Positions 47,006 to 55,918 of a stretch of 64,000 bases of DNA are shown piece after piece. Both the position numbers and the translations under genes were made by a program. The notes under the pieces were generated by a model. The model saw only the letters and a list, made by a program, of their open reading frames with translations, was not told the origin of the DNA and ran no database searches. This DNA is from Gallionella sp. GTDB taxonomy: Bacteria > Pseudomonadota > Gammaproteobacteria > Burkholderiales > Gallionellaceae. The stretch is taken from NCBI GenBank assembly GCA_028707275.1, contig JAQTUP010000005.1, positions 124,001-188,000 on the forward strand, written 5' to 3'. Numbering within the stretch: position 1 is the first letter of the stretch; each line of letters opens with the position of its first letter.

Positions 47006-48088
47006 TCACAACCTCTGTTCAACCGTGAACAAGCCAATCAAGGGGGTGCGATAAACCGTTATGTCAAGACCCCGAACCCCATTGGCAACACCAAACAGCT
47101 TGCCAAATGCCGAGACAGCCGATTCGAGACTGTTGGCGGCAACGCTGGATTCAGCCTTGAGAATGTCGGTGATGATAGTCAAACCATCGGGATCACTATT
47201 CAGCGTGGAATCGAGCTTGGCTAACAGGTTGTAGACGGCAAGGGAATCGGTGAGCTTGACGATGGAGTGGTTCGCCACGAGCACTCCTTCTTCAATAAAA
47301 ACATTCTGTGTTGCTCCAAACATCTGGCCGAGCCCGGCAGTAACATCTATCCCGCCTTCGCCAACAATATTGGTGATTTTAGAGGCAACGATGGCAGCGC
47401 TTATCGCGGGATTTACACCGAGCAAGCCACTTTCTCCGGGCGCGTTGTAAGTTGTGATGTCCGCCACATTGCCAGTTCCAGATTGCTGCACCAGCGATGC
47501 CAACAAAGTTGCCACATGTCCACCAAGACTGTGTCCAGTAAAGTGGATAGTCGCGGCTGGATCGGTTATTCCGCCCAACCCAATATTTTCAGGGAGTGTT
47601 TGGTTTTCTAAGTCAGACCGGAAGATATTGACGGCAACATCCAGCGTCCCGCTCGTAACCGGGTTGTCCAACAGCACCGTAAATGATCCGCGATAAAGTT
47701 CGCAAAGCTTGTCCTTTTCCGCTTGTGAATAGCTTACTTGCGTGCCCGGTGGGGTAACGAGTTGTTTGTAGTAACGGTAGGCGCTGATGACCTGTTCATA
47801 GGCTGCTCCCTGTAGGGACACACTAATCGCATCCGTGTTCAGTAAGTCCGCTATGGCTCCGGTCAAGTTCTGGAGGAATGTGGGTTCCGTGCCGCGCACG
47901 GCAATGGTGTAGTCGTTCGCTGCGCTGTTGCTCTTGAACACCGTCGCGGAAAATCCCGTCCAGTCGTTCGGCTTGTAACTGATAAAGCTATAGCCGTTGG
48001 CGGGATCGGTGAAGGCGGTGGCTTGAGTGGGGGCGAAAAGTTTATCACCCGCCATCAATGCACAGTCAAGTTCAAATTTTGTAGCCAT
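47006..48088 (-). CDS. Class 3 lipase-like protein, resembles the N-terminal domain of RTX lipases
   Basis: 360 residues from ATG 48088 (AAGGAG 8 nt upstream). The alpha/beta-hydrolase nucleophile elbow FTGHSLGGHVATLLASL is at about residue 190, and a late HSIVKL would offer the catalytic His. The opening MATKFELDCALMAGDKLF and the end region VANHSIVKLTDSLAVYNLLAKLDST are like the lipase domains that begin very large RTX proteins, but here no glycine-rich calcium repeats follow. It has no classical signal peptide. It is either a stand-alone short form or the remains of a larger secreted protein. Confidence 0.75.
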   Translation of the reverse strand: MATKFELDCALMAGDKLFAPTQATAFTDPANGYSFISYKPNDWTGFSATVFKSNSAANDYTIAVRGTEPTFLQNLTGAIADLLNTDAISVSLQGAAYEQVISAYRYYKQLVTPPGTQVSYSQAEKDKLCELYRGSFTVLLDNPVTSGTLDVAVNIFRSDLENQTLPENIGLGGITDPAATIHFTGHSLGGHVATLLASLVQQSGTGNVADITTYNAPGESGLLGVNPAISAAIVASKITNIVGEGGIDVTAGLGQMFGATQNVFIEEGVLVANHSIVKLTDSLAVYNLLAKLDSTLNSDPDGLTIITDILKAESSVAANSLESAVSAFGKLFGVANGVRGLDITVYRTPLIGLFTVEQRL

Positions 48089-48121
48089 GGTTGTTTCTCC
48101 TTGAAAAAATAAATTGCGAAA

Positions 48122-48817
48122 TTATTTTGTCTTGCGATCCATCATTCGCTTGCCAGTAGAATCACCTGGGCCAACCCACATCCCTTTGTAGTAAACCATT
48201 TCATAGCATCCTCCCGCCGCATACTGATACGGCTCTCGCAGGATGGTTTTGTATTCAGGCTGCGTCAGCTCGCCATTGAGTTGCTTAATTGTTTCTGCCG
48301 GGATGAGACTCTTTCCAACTCTTTCCGCTTCATCATCGGGGCTAGAAATAATCAAGTTCGGCGTTTTGATTTCTAATGGCAACTCTGACAACTGGATACG
48401 CTTCCATTCTTTACCTTCATACCTGAAGAGCACATAAGGCGGATTGGGTCTACCCCATTTGTTATAAGAAAGACATCCCATCGGGGTAGCCACGATGTAA
48501 ACCCTATCCTGAACAATATCGAGCAGTATTGGCTTGAAATCGGCTAAGCCTATGTCTTCACTGAACGCTGTTTTCCAAGTAACACCCTCATTGGTAACTG
48601 GCAACGTAAATGCCAAACTTTGTTCTTTGATCGGCGGCGATTGCCCGATTTCATGCCGTCCGCCACGATCAACCGACCGCGCCACAATGATCTTGCTACC
48701 ATCATGCAACTGCACTTCCTCTTTCCAGCTTCTCGAACAAGCACTCATGCTTACCCCCATCATCAAGATCAATCCCAGTTTCGCGATTCGCTTTAGCCAA
48801 AGTTGAATGACTCTCAT
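48122..48817 (-). CDS. Predicted lipoprotein of unknown function
   Basis: 231 residues. The N-terminal signal with lipobox LMMGVSMSACS points to a lipid-modified Cys27. The rest is a soluble domain with no family I recognise (SYNKWGRPNPPYVLFRYEGKEW; two further cysteines, in PMGCLSYN and AAGGCYE). It is 33 bp downstream of the lipase start and on the same strand; it is transcribed towards the lipase gene, so the two may form a two-gene unit. Confidence 0.75.
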   Translation of the reverse strand: MRVIQLWLKRIAKLGLILMMGVSMSACSRSWKEEVQLHDGSKIIVARSVDRGGRHEIGQSPPIKEQSLAFTLPVTNEGVTWKTAFSEDIGLADFKPILLDIVQDRVYIVATPMGCLSYNKWGRPNPPYVLFRYEGKEWKRIQLSELPLEIKTPNLIISSPDDEAERVGKSLIPAETIKQLNGELTQPEYKTILREPYQYAAGGCYEMVYYKGMWVGPGDSTGKRMMDRKTK

Positions 48818-49273
48818 GCCGCCATCCTATCTGTCTGATTTATGTCATCATTCGCCGCTGCGATGCTGAGAATTAAAGAGGTCAGCTTCGAATTACCTGT
48901 CCTGGACTCTTTTTTCATTTCGTTGTCTCCCTGGTGTTCCTGGTTAATTCAAATGTGGGCGCAGGGGGGGCGGTCTGGAAAAGATGCTTTTGTTCATCTC
49001 AAGGCCAAGCCGCCCGCGCATGTAAAAAATCTGTGCGGACTGGATTAGGTGCTTTATTTCCTTTTGCGGCAAGTGGGATTTGAAAGAGATGAGTGCGCCA
49101 AAAGTTGTTGCCGTTGCGTGGCGGGAAATGGAGGGCTCCTTCTCTTCCTCTTTCCCCCTTCCCCCTTGCCACTCCCCCTTTTTCCATAATATTTTTCTTA
49201 ATGCTGCCGCGCTTCATGTGGCGCGTTATAATCCGCCTTTCGTCCTTCTGTGCGGTGTTACCGCCATATCTAC
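48818..49273. other. 456-bp divergent intergenic region
   Basis: It separates the minus-strand lipoprotein from the plus-strand SNF2 gene. It holds a pyrimidine-rich heptad element at 49139-49180 and, 42 bp before the SNF2 start, a -10-like TATAAT at 49227-49232. No coding sequence is convincing on either strand. Confidence 0.55.
49139..49180 (+). repeat. Pyrimidine-rich heptad element
   Basis: Six 7-bp units in register including two exact TCCCCCT copies (49153-49166), TGCCACT and CCCCCTT. The opposite strand matches the G/A run at 43280-43307 in type. Confidence 0.5.
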
Positions 49274-52200
49274 ATGTCCCTTGCCAAGACTTATACCCTC
49301 GCCGATGTAACCCGCTGGTACAGCATGCACGAGTTGCACAAGGCCAAGGCCTACCTGAATTCGATCACGCAATTGTCCGTGCAGGCAGGGAAAATTTCAG
49401 CGCAGGTGAAGGGGACGGCAAAACATCCTTATTTTGTCGAGATTTTTTTCGAAGATGATCTGGCAGGCGCGCCCGGCATCAAGCCGATGTGCAGCTGTCC
49501 TGTCGGATACAAGTGCAAACATACGGCAGCCGTGTTGCTCACAGCCTTGTCGCTGCCGCGCACCCCTGTCGTGAACCCGGCGTTGCTCGAATGGGTCGAG
49601 GCTTTTCGCAAGGCGCAGGCGGCACCTGTAAAGAAGAAGGCCAAGCCCGTGCAGCGGAGCGAGCGCTTATGTTACGTGCTGATGAAGTCTATCCATTCTG
49701 AGAGTTACTTTATCGGGACGTACAAGGCGAAGATGTCGGCTGACGGGCAATTGCAGGGGGGGATGGAAGAGTGGAGCAATGTGGAGCGCGCGTTAATCAA
49801 GCCCCCGCAGTTCGTCAGCGATGAGGATTTGCCCATTCTGCGTCTGTTGTGGAAACAGCGCGAAAAATACGATGGCAATATTGCCATGGGTAAGCTGGGT
49901 GGCGAAATTCTGGCAAGCTTGCTCGAATGCGGGCGGTTTTTCTGTATGGAAAGAATCGCGACGAATCGTTTTGTGCAGTCGCCGCCCGTGCGGTTAAAAC
50001 AAGGCGAGGTGCGAGAGGCCAGGCTGGACTGGGGGGCGGATGAATCCGGGCGCATGGTGCCCAGGATTATCAGAAGTGGCGCCGCCGTGGTGGTATTGCC
50101 CCTGCCTGATGCGACCTGGTATCTGGATACCCGTTCGGGTGAGATAGGCCATTTGAAGCTGGCTCAGACGCCCGCGCAAATCGCCCAGTTGCTGAGCATG
50201 CCGCCGCTGCGGGAAATCGATGTTCCTGTGGTGACGCAGATGTTGCGCGAAATGGTGCCTGATCTGCCCGCGCCCAGCACCAGCCGGTTGCGCGCGCTCG
50301 ACGCTCATCTTAAACCCAGGCTGCTGTTGGATACATCGCTGCCCGCCTATATGGGGCGTTATCGTCATTATGCCTTCGGTACCCAGGTGCGCGACTGGGC
50401 TTGTGTCGAATTCAGTTACGGGGAGGCGGTACTCCCGCCCGAACATCCGGGTGAATTCGTTACCTTGAAAAATGGCGAAACGGTGCGTGTGACGCGGGAC
50501 TTGAAGCAGGAGCAGCGTTTTATTCAGTCGCTCTCAGGCTATGGCCTGGAAGAGATGTCCCGTTTCGGCATGGCCGGCGCCATCCCTGACCAGACGATGT
50601 ACGGGCTGGAGAGCGAGAAAGCCTGGCCCTCGTTTATGCAGCTGACAGTGCCCAAAATGGAAAAGGCAGGCTGGGAGGTCGTCATTCCTCAGGGCTTTCG
50701 TCACCACATCCTGGAGGTCGAAGCCTGGGTGGGCGAGTTCGACGAACAGGAAGATGGCTGGTTCAGCCTGAACATGGGAATCGTGGTTAACGGTCAGCGC
50801 CTGGCGCTGGCGCCCCTGCTGCATGAATTGTTCAAGGTGGATGGCCGCTGGCTCGACGCCCTTCTTCTGGAGAAGATGAAGAATGACGAGGCGATCGAGT
50901 TGCAATTGCCCGATGGCGGTCGCGTAAAGGTTCAGGCGGAGCGCATCAAACCGCTGGCACGCACTCTGATCGAATTGTTTGACGGGAAAGCGGGGGGCGA
51001 GGAAATTCGTCTGTCCCGTTATGATGTGGCGCGCATCGATGCGTTAGCCGGGATGGAGCGCTGGCAGTTCAAGGGCGTGGATGCGGTGGCAGGTCTTGCA
51101 CACAAACTCAAGGATACGGCAGGTATTCAGGCGGTGCTGCCGCCCGAAGGATTTGCGCTGCAATTGCGCCAATATCAGTTGGAAGGTCTGGCCTGGCTGC
51201 AATTTTTGCGTGAACAGGGCTTAGCCGGTATCCTGGCGGACGACATGGGGCTGGGGAAAACTGCCCAGACTCTGGCGCATCTGCTGCTGGAGAAACAATC
51301 GGGGCGCATGGACAGGCCGTCGCTGGTCGTTCTGCCAACCTCATTGATCTTTAACTGGAAACGAGAAGCGCAACGATTCGCGCCCGAGCTCAAGATGTTG
51401 TCCTTGCACGGCAAGCAAAGAGCCGAGCATTTTCCGCTGATCGCCTGTCACGACGTGATTCTCACCACCTATCCCTTGCTGTGGCGGGACGAGGCGGCCT
51501 TGCTGGAACACAATTATCATCTGTTGATTCTGGATGAGGCGCAAACGGTTAAAAACGTATCTAGCCAGGCAGCACAAGTGGTGCGCAGGCTCAACGCCCG
51601 GCACAGATTGTGTCTGACCGGTACGCCGCTGGAAAATCATCTGGGCGAATTATGGGCGCAGTTTGACTTTTTGCTGCCAGGCTTGCTGGGCGACGCCAAA
51701 AGTTTTACCAAGACCTGGCGCACCCCGATCGAAAAGCATGGCAACCGGCCGCGCCGCGACCTGCTGGCTCAGCGCGTGAGGCCTTTCATCATGCGCCGCC
51801 GCAAGGAAGATGTGGCGACGGAATTGCCGCCGAAGACGCTGATTGTGCGTACCGTCGAATTGTCCGGCGGCCAGCGTGACCTGTACGAGACGGTGCGTAT
51901 TGCGATGGATCAGCGGGTGCGCGAGGAAATCGCAGAAAAAGGTTTTGCGCGCAGTCATATCATCATTCTCGATGCGCTGCTCAAGTTGCGCCAGGTGTGT
52001 TGCGATCCGCGTCTGTTGAAACTGACCAGCGCCAAAAAGGTCAGGGAGCACGCCAAGCTCGACTTGCTGATGGAAATGTTGCCCGAACTGGTGAGTGAAG
52101 GTCGGCGCATCCTGGTGTTTTCGCAATTCACCTCGATGCTGGAGCTGATCGAAGAGGAGCTGTCCAAAGAACAGCTCACTTATGTAAAGCTTACCGGCGA

Positions 52201-52576
52201 GACGCAAAACCGCGAAGAAGTGGTGCGTCGTTTTCAGGATGGCGAAGTGCCGATTTTCCTCATCAGCCTCAAAGCCGGCGGGGTGGGGCTGAATCTGACT
52301 ACGGCCGACACGGTGATTCACTACGACCCGTGGTGGAACCCTGCCGTGGAAAATCAGGCGACTGATCGCGCGCACCGTCTGGGGCAGACCAAGAATGTGT
52401 TTGTCTATAAGCTTGTGGTGGCCGGGAGTATCGAAGAGAAAATTCTGGCGCTGCAAGAGAAAAAGGCGGAGCTGGCCGCCGGTATTCTGTCCGAAGATGG
52501 TGCCGGCTTGACCAAATTTGGTGAAGCCGACATCGCAGCGCTGCTAGCTCCCTTGCCTAAGGACGAGGAAGAATAA
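49274..52576 (+). CDS. SWIM zinc-finger SNF2-family helicase
   Basis: 1100 residues from ATG 49274. The SWIM finger CSCPVGYKCKHTAAVL (CxC...CxH) is near residue 75. An SNF2_assoc-type middle region follows. The helicase core has LADDMGLGKTAQTLA (Walker A), LILDEAQTVKN (DEAQ), LTGTPLENHLGELW, FSQFTSMLELIEE and ATDRAHRLGQTKNVFVYKLV. Bacterial RapA-like SNF2 proteins with SWIM fingers are usually linked to transcription or DNA repair; the exact role is not known here. It stands as a single gene. Confidence 0.92.
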   Translation: MSLAKTYTLADVTRWYSMHELHKAKAYLNSITQLSVQAGKISAQVKGTAKHPYFVEIFFEDDLAGAPGIKPMCSCPVGYKCKHTAAVLLTALSLPRTPVVNPALLEWVEAFRKAQAAPVKKKAKPVQRSERLCYVLMKSIHSESYFIGTYKAKMSADGQLQGGMEEWSNVERALIKPPQFVSDEDLPILRLLWKQREKYDGNIAMGKLGGEILASLLECGRFFCMERIATNRFVQSPPVRLKQGEVREARLDWGADESGRMVPRIIRSGAAVVVLPLPDATWYLDTRSGEIGHLKLAQTPAQIAQLLSMPPLREIDVPVVTQMLREMVPDLPAPSTSRLRALDAHLKPRLLLDTSLPAYMGRYRHYAFGTQVRDWACVEFSYGEAVLPPEHPGEFVTLKNGETVRVTRDLKQEQRFIQSLSGYGLEEMSRFGMAGAIPDQTMYGLESEKAWPSFMQLTVPKMEKAGWEVVIPQGFRHHILEVEAWVGEFDEQEDGWFSLNMGIVVNGQRLALAPLLHELFKVDGRWLDALLLEKMKNDEAIELQLPDGGRVKVQAERIKPLARTLIELFDGKAGGEEIRLSRYDVARIDALAGMERWQFKGVDAVAGLAHKLKDTAGIQAVLPPEGFALQLRQYQLEGLAWLQFLREQGLAGILADDMGLGKTAQTLAHLLLEKQSGRMDRPSLVVLPTSLIFNWKREAQRFAPELKMLSLHGKQRAEHFPLIACHDVILTTYPLLWRDEAALLEHNYHLLILDEAQTVKNVSSQAAQVVRRLNARHRLCLTGTPLENHLGELWAQFDFLLPGLLGDAKSFTKTWRTPIEKHGNRPRRDLLAQRVRPFIMRRRKEDVATELPPKTLIVRTVELSGGQRDLYETVRIAMDQRVREEIAEKGFARSHIIILDALLKLRQVCCDPRLLKLTSAKKVREHAKLDLLMEMLPELVSEGRRILVFSQFTSMLELIEEELSKEQLTYVKLTGETQNREEVVRRFQDGEVPIFLISLKAGGVGLNLTTADTVIHYDPWWNPAVENQATDRAHRLGQTKNVFVYKLVVAGSIEEKILALQEKKAELAAGILSEDGAGLTKFGEADIAALLAPLPKDEEE

Positions 52577-52716
52577 AGGCTGCGGGGCGGTCGGGAAGGT
52601 AAAGGGTGAAAGGGCGCTGGTGCAAGTGATCAATGTATATATAATGAACCCGTTTCAGCCCTCATCTGAAACTGTCCGCATATCTGGGATACAACCGACT
52701 AATCAAGGAGATATTC

Positions 52717-53055
52717 ATGAAAAAATTGATCGCATTGGCTTGTTTGGGTTTCGCCGTCAGCTTTTCCACACCCGTTTTGGCGGGTGCGCAACAGGACAAA
52801 ATGAAGGGTTGTAATGAGGAGGCCAAAGCGGACGACTTGAAAGGTGATGCGCGCCGTGCCTTTATGAGTAAATGCCTGAAAAAGGATTACACCCTGAAGG
52901 CTGCCGCCGCCAAGCCGGAAGCCAAGACGGAAGCTGCGGCAACCGCTCCGGCCGGGCAGCAGAATAAGATGAAAACCTGTAACGCGGATGCGGGCACTAA
53001 AGGACTCAAGGGAGATGAGCGCAAAGCGTTCATGAAGACCTGCCTGAAGGGCTAG
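52717..53055 (+). CDS. PsiF-repeat periplasmic protein
   Basis: 112 residues with a clean signal peptide ending PVLAGAQ. Two copies of the PsiF repeat are present: QDKMKGCNEEAKADDLKGD...FMSKCLK and QNKMKTCNADAGTKGLKGD...FMKTCLK, each with two cysteines, joined by an Ala/Lys/Glu linker. E. coli PsiF is phosphate-starvation inducible, but no clear Pho box was found here. ATG 52717 follows AAGGAG. A strong terminator follows. Confidence 0.9.
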   Translation: MKKLIALACLGFAVSFSTPVLAGAQQDKMKGCNEEAKADDLKGDARRAFMSKCLKKDYTLKAAAAKPEAKTEAAATAPAGQQNKMKTCNADAGTKGLKGDERKAFMKTCLKG

Positions 53056-53079
53056 TATTTTCGGGTTTTGAAAGCGGGG

Positions 53080-53108
53080 GGCGCATTCGTGCGCCTTTTT
53101 TGTTTTTT
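53080..53108 (+). terminator. Rho-independent terminator after the PsiF gene
   Basis: Stem GGCGCA and TGCGCC around a TTCG loop (53080-53095), then a T-rich tail (TTTTT, TGTTTTTT). A stable tetraloop and U-tract give a classic terminator. Confidence 0.9.
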
Positions 53109-53160
53109 AGCCGCCGGTTCTGTCGGGCAATCCCGGTGTGTAGGGGTATAATCAGCGCAC

Positions 53161-54522
53161 ATGTTGCGGCACCTTAACTCAAAATATTCGATGATCAAAA
53201 AATTTCTAAAACGTGTTTTTACCCGGAAGGCTAAAGTAAAAACGGTCGGTAATGCCAAGGTGATTCCATTTGCCTTGCACGGCGTGCCGCGCGAGCAAAT
53301 CAGCTATGGCGCCAGGCGTGTGACGGATGGCCTGCAGGCTGCGGGTTTTAAGGCTTACGTGGTCGGTGGTGCGGTGCGCGACCTGTTGCTGAGCAAGACG
53401 CCCAAGGATTTCGATGTGACGACCGACGCCACGCCTGAGGAAATCAAACGTGTGTTCAGGCGTTCGCGCATCATCGGGCGGCGTTTCAGGCTCGTACATG
53501 TGATGTTTGGCGAAGAGTTAGTCGAGGTTTCTACCTTCAGATGCATGATGGAAGAGGCGCAGACCGACGAGCATGGCCGTCTGCTGAGGGACAATGAATT
53601 CGGCGACATGGAGCAGGATGCGGCGCGTCGCGATTTTACGGCCAATGCCTTGTTCTACGATCCTGCCACGCAGGAGATTTTCGATTATCACAGAGGCTAT
53701 GCGGATATTCGCGAGGGTGTGTTGCGCATTATCGGCGATCCGGAAGTTCGTTACCGGGAAGATCCGGTGCGCATGTTGCGCGCAGTGCGGCTGTCTGCCA
53801 AGCTGGGCATTACCCTCGATGATGCGACAGCCGCCCCGATTGGTCGGCTGAAGTCCTTGCTCGATAACGTCCCAGACGCGCGTATGCTCGACGAAGTGCT
53901 GAAGATGCTGTTGTCCGGTCATTCGGTCGCGTGCGTACAGGCTTTGCACAAGATGGAGCTGCATCATGGCCTGTTGCCGCTGCTGGACGTGATCATGGAG
54001 CAGCCGATGGGCGAGAAGTTCGTCATGCTGGCGCTGAAGAATACTGACGAGCGCATCCGTCAGGACAAGTCTGTCTCCCCCGCCTTCCTGTTTGCCGCAT
54101 TGCTCTGGCACGAGGTGCTCAACAGCTGGAATGCGCTGGTTAAACAGGGCGAACGCCCCGTGGGTGCCATGCATACGGCGATGGACGATGTGCTGGCCCG
54201 GCAGAAGAAAAAGCTGGCCATCCCGCACCGCCACGATGCGGTCATGAAGGAAATCTGGTTGTTGCAACAGCGCTTCGAGCAGCGCGCCGGGCAGCGCCCG
54301 TATCGCCTGCTGGAGCAACCGCGTTTTCGTGCCGGTTTCGATTTTCTGTTGTTGCGCTGTGCCAGCAATGAAGTCGATAACGAGTTAGGCCTATGGTGGG
54401 ATGAGTTTCAGGAGGCCAATGAAGCACGCCGTGCTGAAATGTTGCAGCCTGAGGGCCTGACCGGCGCAAAAAAACGCCGCCGCAAGCCGCGCAGAAAACC
54501 GGACGGCGAGCCGACACAGTGA
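53161..54522 (+). CDS. pcnB: Poly(A) polymerase I
   Basis: Adds poly(A) tails to RNA 3' ends and so promotes decay. 453 residues. Nucleotidyltransferase motifs: GFKAYVVGGAVRDLLL, the catalytic pair in KDFDVTTDATPEEI, then RRDFTANALFYDP and YREDPVRMLRAVRLSAKL. The C-terminal tail is basic (KKRRRKPRRKPDGE) for RNA binding. The presence of FRRSRIIGRRFRLVHV distinguishes it from CCA-adding enzymes. The start is ATG 53161 or 53191. It overlaps folK by 4 bp; a pcnB-folK pair is common in proteobacteria. Confidence 0.94.
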   Translation: MLRHLNSKYSMIKKFLKRVFTRKAKVKTVGNAKVIPFALHGVPREQISYGARRVTDGLQAAGFKAYVVGGAVRDLLLSKTPKDFDVTTDATPEEIKRVFRRSRIIGRRFRLVHVMFGEELVEVSTFRCMMEEAQTDEHGRLLRDNEFGDMEQDAARRDFTANALFYDPATQEIFDYHRGYADIREGVLRIIGDPEVRYREDPVRMLRAVRLSAKLGITLDDATAAPIGRLKSLLDNVPDARMLDEVLKMLLSGHSVACVQALHKMELHHGLLPLLDVIMEQPMGEKFVMLALKNTDERIRQDKSVSPAFLFAALLWHEVLNSWNALVKQGERPVGAMHTAMDDVLARQKKKLAIPHRHDAVMKEIWLLQQRFEQRAGQRPYRLLEQPRFRAGFDFLLLRCASNEVDNELGLWWDEFQEANEARRAEMLQPEGLTGAKKRRRKPRRKPDGEPTQ

Positions 54523-55007
54523 CGCTGCATGTTTGTTTTATCGGCATGGGCAGCAATCTGGGGGAGTCGTGCGATCAGTTGCGACAGGCCATGGCAGAAC
54601 TCGGCGCCTTGCCCGGTACCCGGCTGCTGGCTTGCTCTTCTCTGTATCGCAGCGCCCCGGTGGGGTATCTGGACCAGCCTGATTTCGTCAATGCGGTCGC
54701 CAAAATCGAGACCCGTTTAACGCCGCAGGCGCTGCTCGCCGCCTTGCTGCATGTCGAACAGCATTACGGGCGCGAGCGTGCCTTTGTCAATGCGCCTCGC
54801 ACGCTGGATCTGGACGTGTTGTTGTATGATGATTTGCAACTTCATGAGCACGGATTGACGATTCCTCACCCGCAGATGCACAGGCGTGCGTTCGTTTTGT
54901 TGCCTTTGCTCGACATTGCACCCGATTGCGTGATTCCGGGCATAGGTTCGGCGCGGCGCGCCATGCAAGATTGCCAGGATCAGGTGCTGGAAAAACTGGG
55001 AAACTAG
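54519..55007 (+). CDS. folK: 2-amino-4-hydroxy-6-hydroxymethyldihydropteridine pyrophosphokinase
   Basis: HPPK, the step before dihydropteroate synthase in folate synthesis. 162 residues from GTG 54519, which overlaps the pcnB stop. Motifs are CFIGMGSNLGES, LYRSAPVGYLDQPDFVNAV, and the signature RTLDLDVLLYDD with HPQMHRRAFVLLPL. It is followed by a heptad repeat and panB; pcnB-folK-panB-panC is a frequent order in proteobacteria, although here other genes separate panB and panC. Confidence 0.95.
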   Translation: MTLHVCFIGMGSNLGESCDQLRQAMAELGALPGTRLLACSSLYRSAPVGYLDQPDFVNAVAKIETRLTPQALLAALLHVEQHYGRERAFVNAPRTLDLDVLLYDDLQLHEHGLTIPHPQMHRRAFVLLPLLDIAPDCVIPGIGSARRAMQDCQDQVLEKLGN

Positions 55008-55084
55008 GTACTTAATTGACAATGGATAATTGATAATTATATCCACTATCCACTATCCACTATCCACTATCCACTATCCACTCT
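55008..55084 (+). repeat. Heptad element (CCACTAT)5 with a degenerate lead-in, panB leader
   Basis: Starting one base after the folK stop, eleven 7-bp units run in exact register: ATTGACA, ATGGATA, ATTGATA and ATTATAT type units to 55042, then five exact CCACTAT copies (55043-55077) and CCACTCT. It ends 6 bp before the panB ATG, so a Shine-Dalgarno site is missing. The lead-in words are strikingly like cyanobacterial STRR elements. Confidence 0.9.
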
Positions 55085-55090
55085 TAAAAC

Positions 55091-55888
55091 ATGCGAACAA
55101 CCTTAACCATACTCAAAGATATGCAAGGACGTGGCGAGAAAATCGCCATGCTCACCTGCTATGACGCGAGCTTTGCGGCCTTGCTCGAAACCTCCGGCGT
55201 GGACGTGTTGCTGGTGGGCGACTCGCTGGGGATGGTGTTGCAGGGGCATGAGTCCACTTTGGCGGTGACGCTTGCTGATATGATTTATCACACGGCATGT
55301 GTGGCGCGCGGCGCATCGAGGGCGTTCATCGTCGCGGACATGCCGTTTGGCACCTCCCAGGTCAGCGCCGAAAAAACTTTTGAGCATGCGGTCGGGTTGA
55401 TGGCGGCGGGCGCGCAGATGGTCAAGCTCGAAGGCGGCGCATCGATGACGGATACGGTGCATTTTCTGACCTCGCGCGGCATTCCTGTCTGTTCGCATAT
55501 CGGCCTGACCCCTCAATCTGTACACCAGTTGGGCGGGTATCGCGTGCAGGGGCGCGAGTCTTCTGCCGCGCAGCAGATGCTTTGTGACGCCGTGGCGCTG
55601 GAGCAGGCAGGCGCCGGCATGTTGTTGCTCGAAGCCGTGCCGGCGGTGTTGGCCGCAGAGATTACCGCGCAACTGGCTATCCCGACCATCGGTATCGGGG
55701 CGGGCGCGTCCTGTTCAGGCCAGGTGCTGGTGCTGCACGACATGCTGGATATTTATCCGGGAAAAAAGGCGCGTTTTGTGAAAAACTATATGCAGGGCGC
55801 CGCGTCCATAGCCGATGCGGTGAGCCTGTATGTCACCGAGGTCAAAAACGGCAGTTTTCCGGGGCAGGAGCACAGCTTTTCCGGCTAA
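55091..55888 (+). CDS. panB: 3-methyl-2-oxobutanoate hydroxymethyltransferase
   Basis: First step of the pantoate branch: transfers a hydroxymethyl group from methylene-THF to 2-oxoisovalerate. 265 residues. Motifs are [31 protein letters not shown] (metal-binding Asp), [27 protein letters not shown]-type ([22 protein letters not shown]) and IPTIGIGAG. 2-Oxoisovalerate comes from the ilv pathway at the left end of the window. ATG 55091 is the only suitable start; translation seems to begin without a Shine-Dalgarno sequence. Confidence 0.95.
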   Translation: MRTTLTILKDMQGRGEKIAMLTCYDASFAALLETSGVDVLLVGDSLGMVLQGHESTLAVTLADMIYHTACVARGASRAFIVADMPFGTSQVSAEKTFEHAVGLMAAGAQMVKLEGGASMTDTVHFLTSRGIPVCSHIGLTPQSVHQLGGYRVQGRESSAAQQMLCDAVALEQAGAGMLLLEAVPAVLAAEITAQLAIPTIGIGAGASCSGQVLVLHDMLDIYPGKKARFVKNYMQGAASIADAVSLYVTEVKNGSFPGQEHSFSG

Positions 55889-55918
55889 ACGGCCGCCTGT
55901 TAATGCTTTGGGGGGAGA

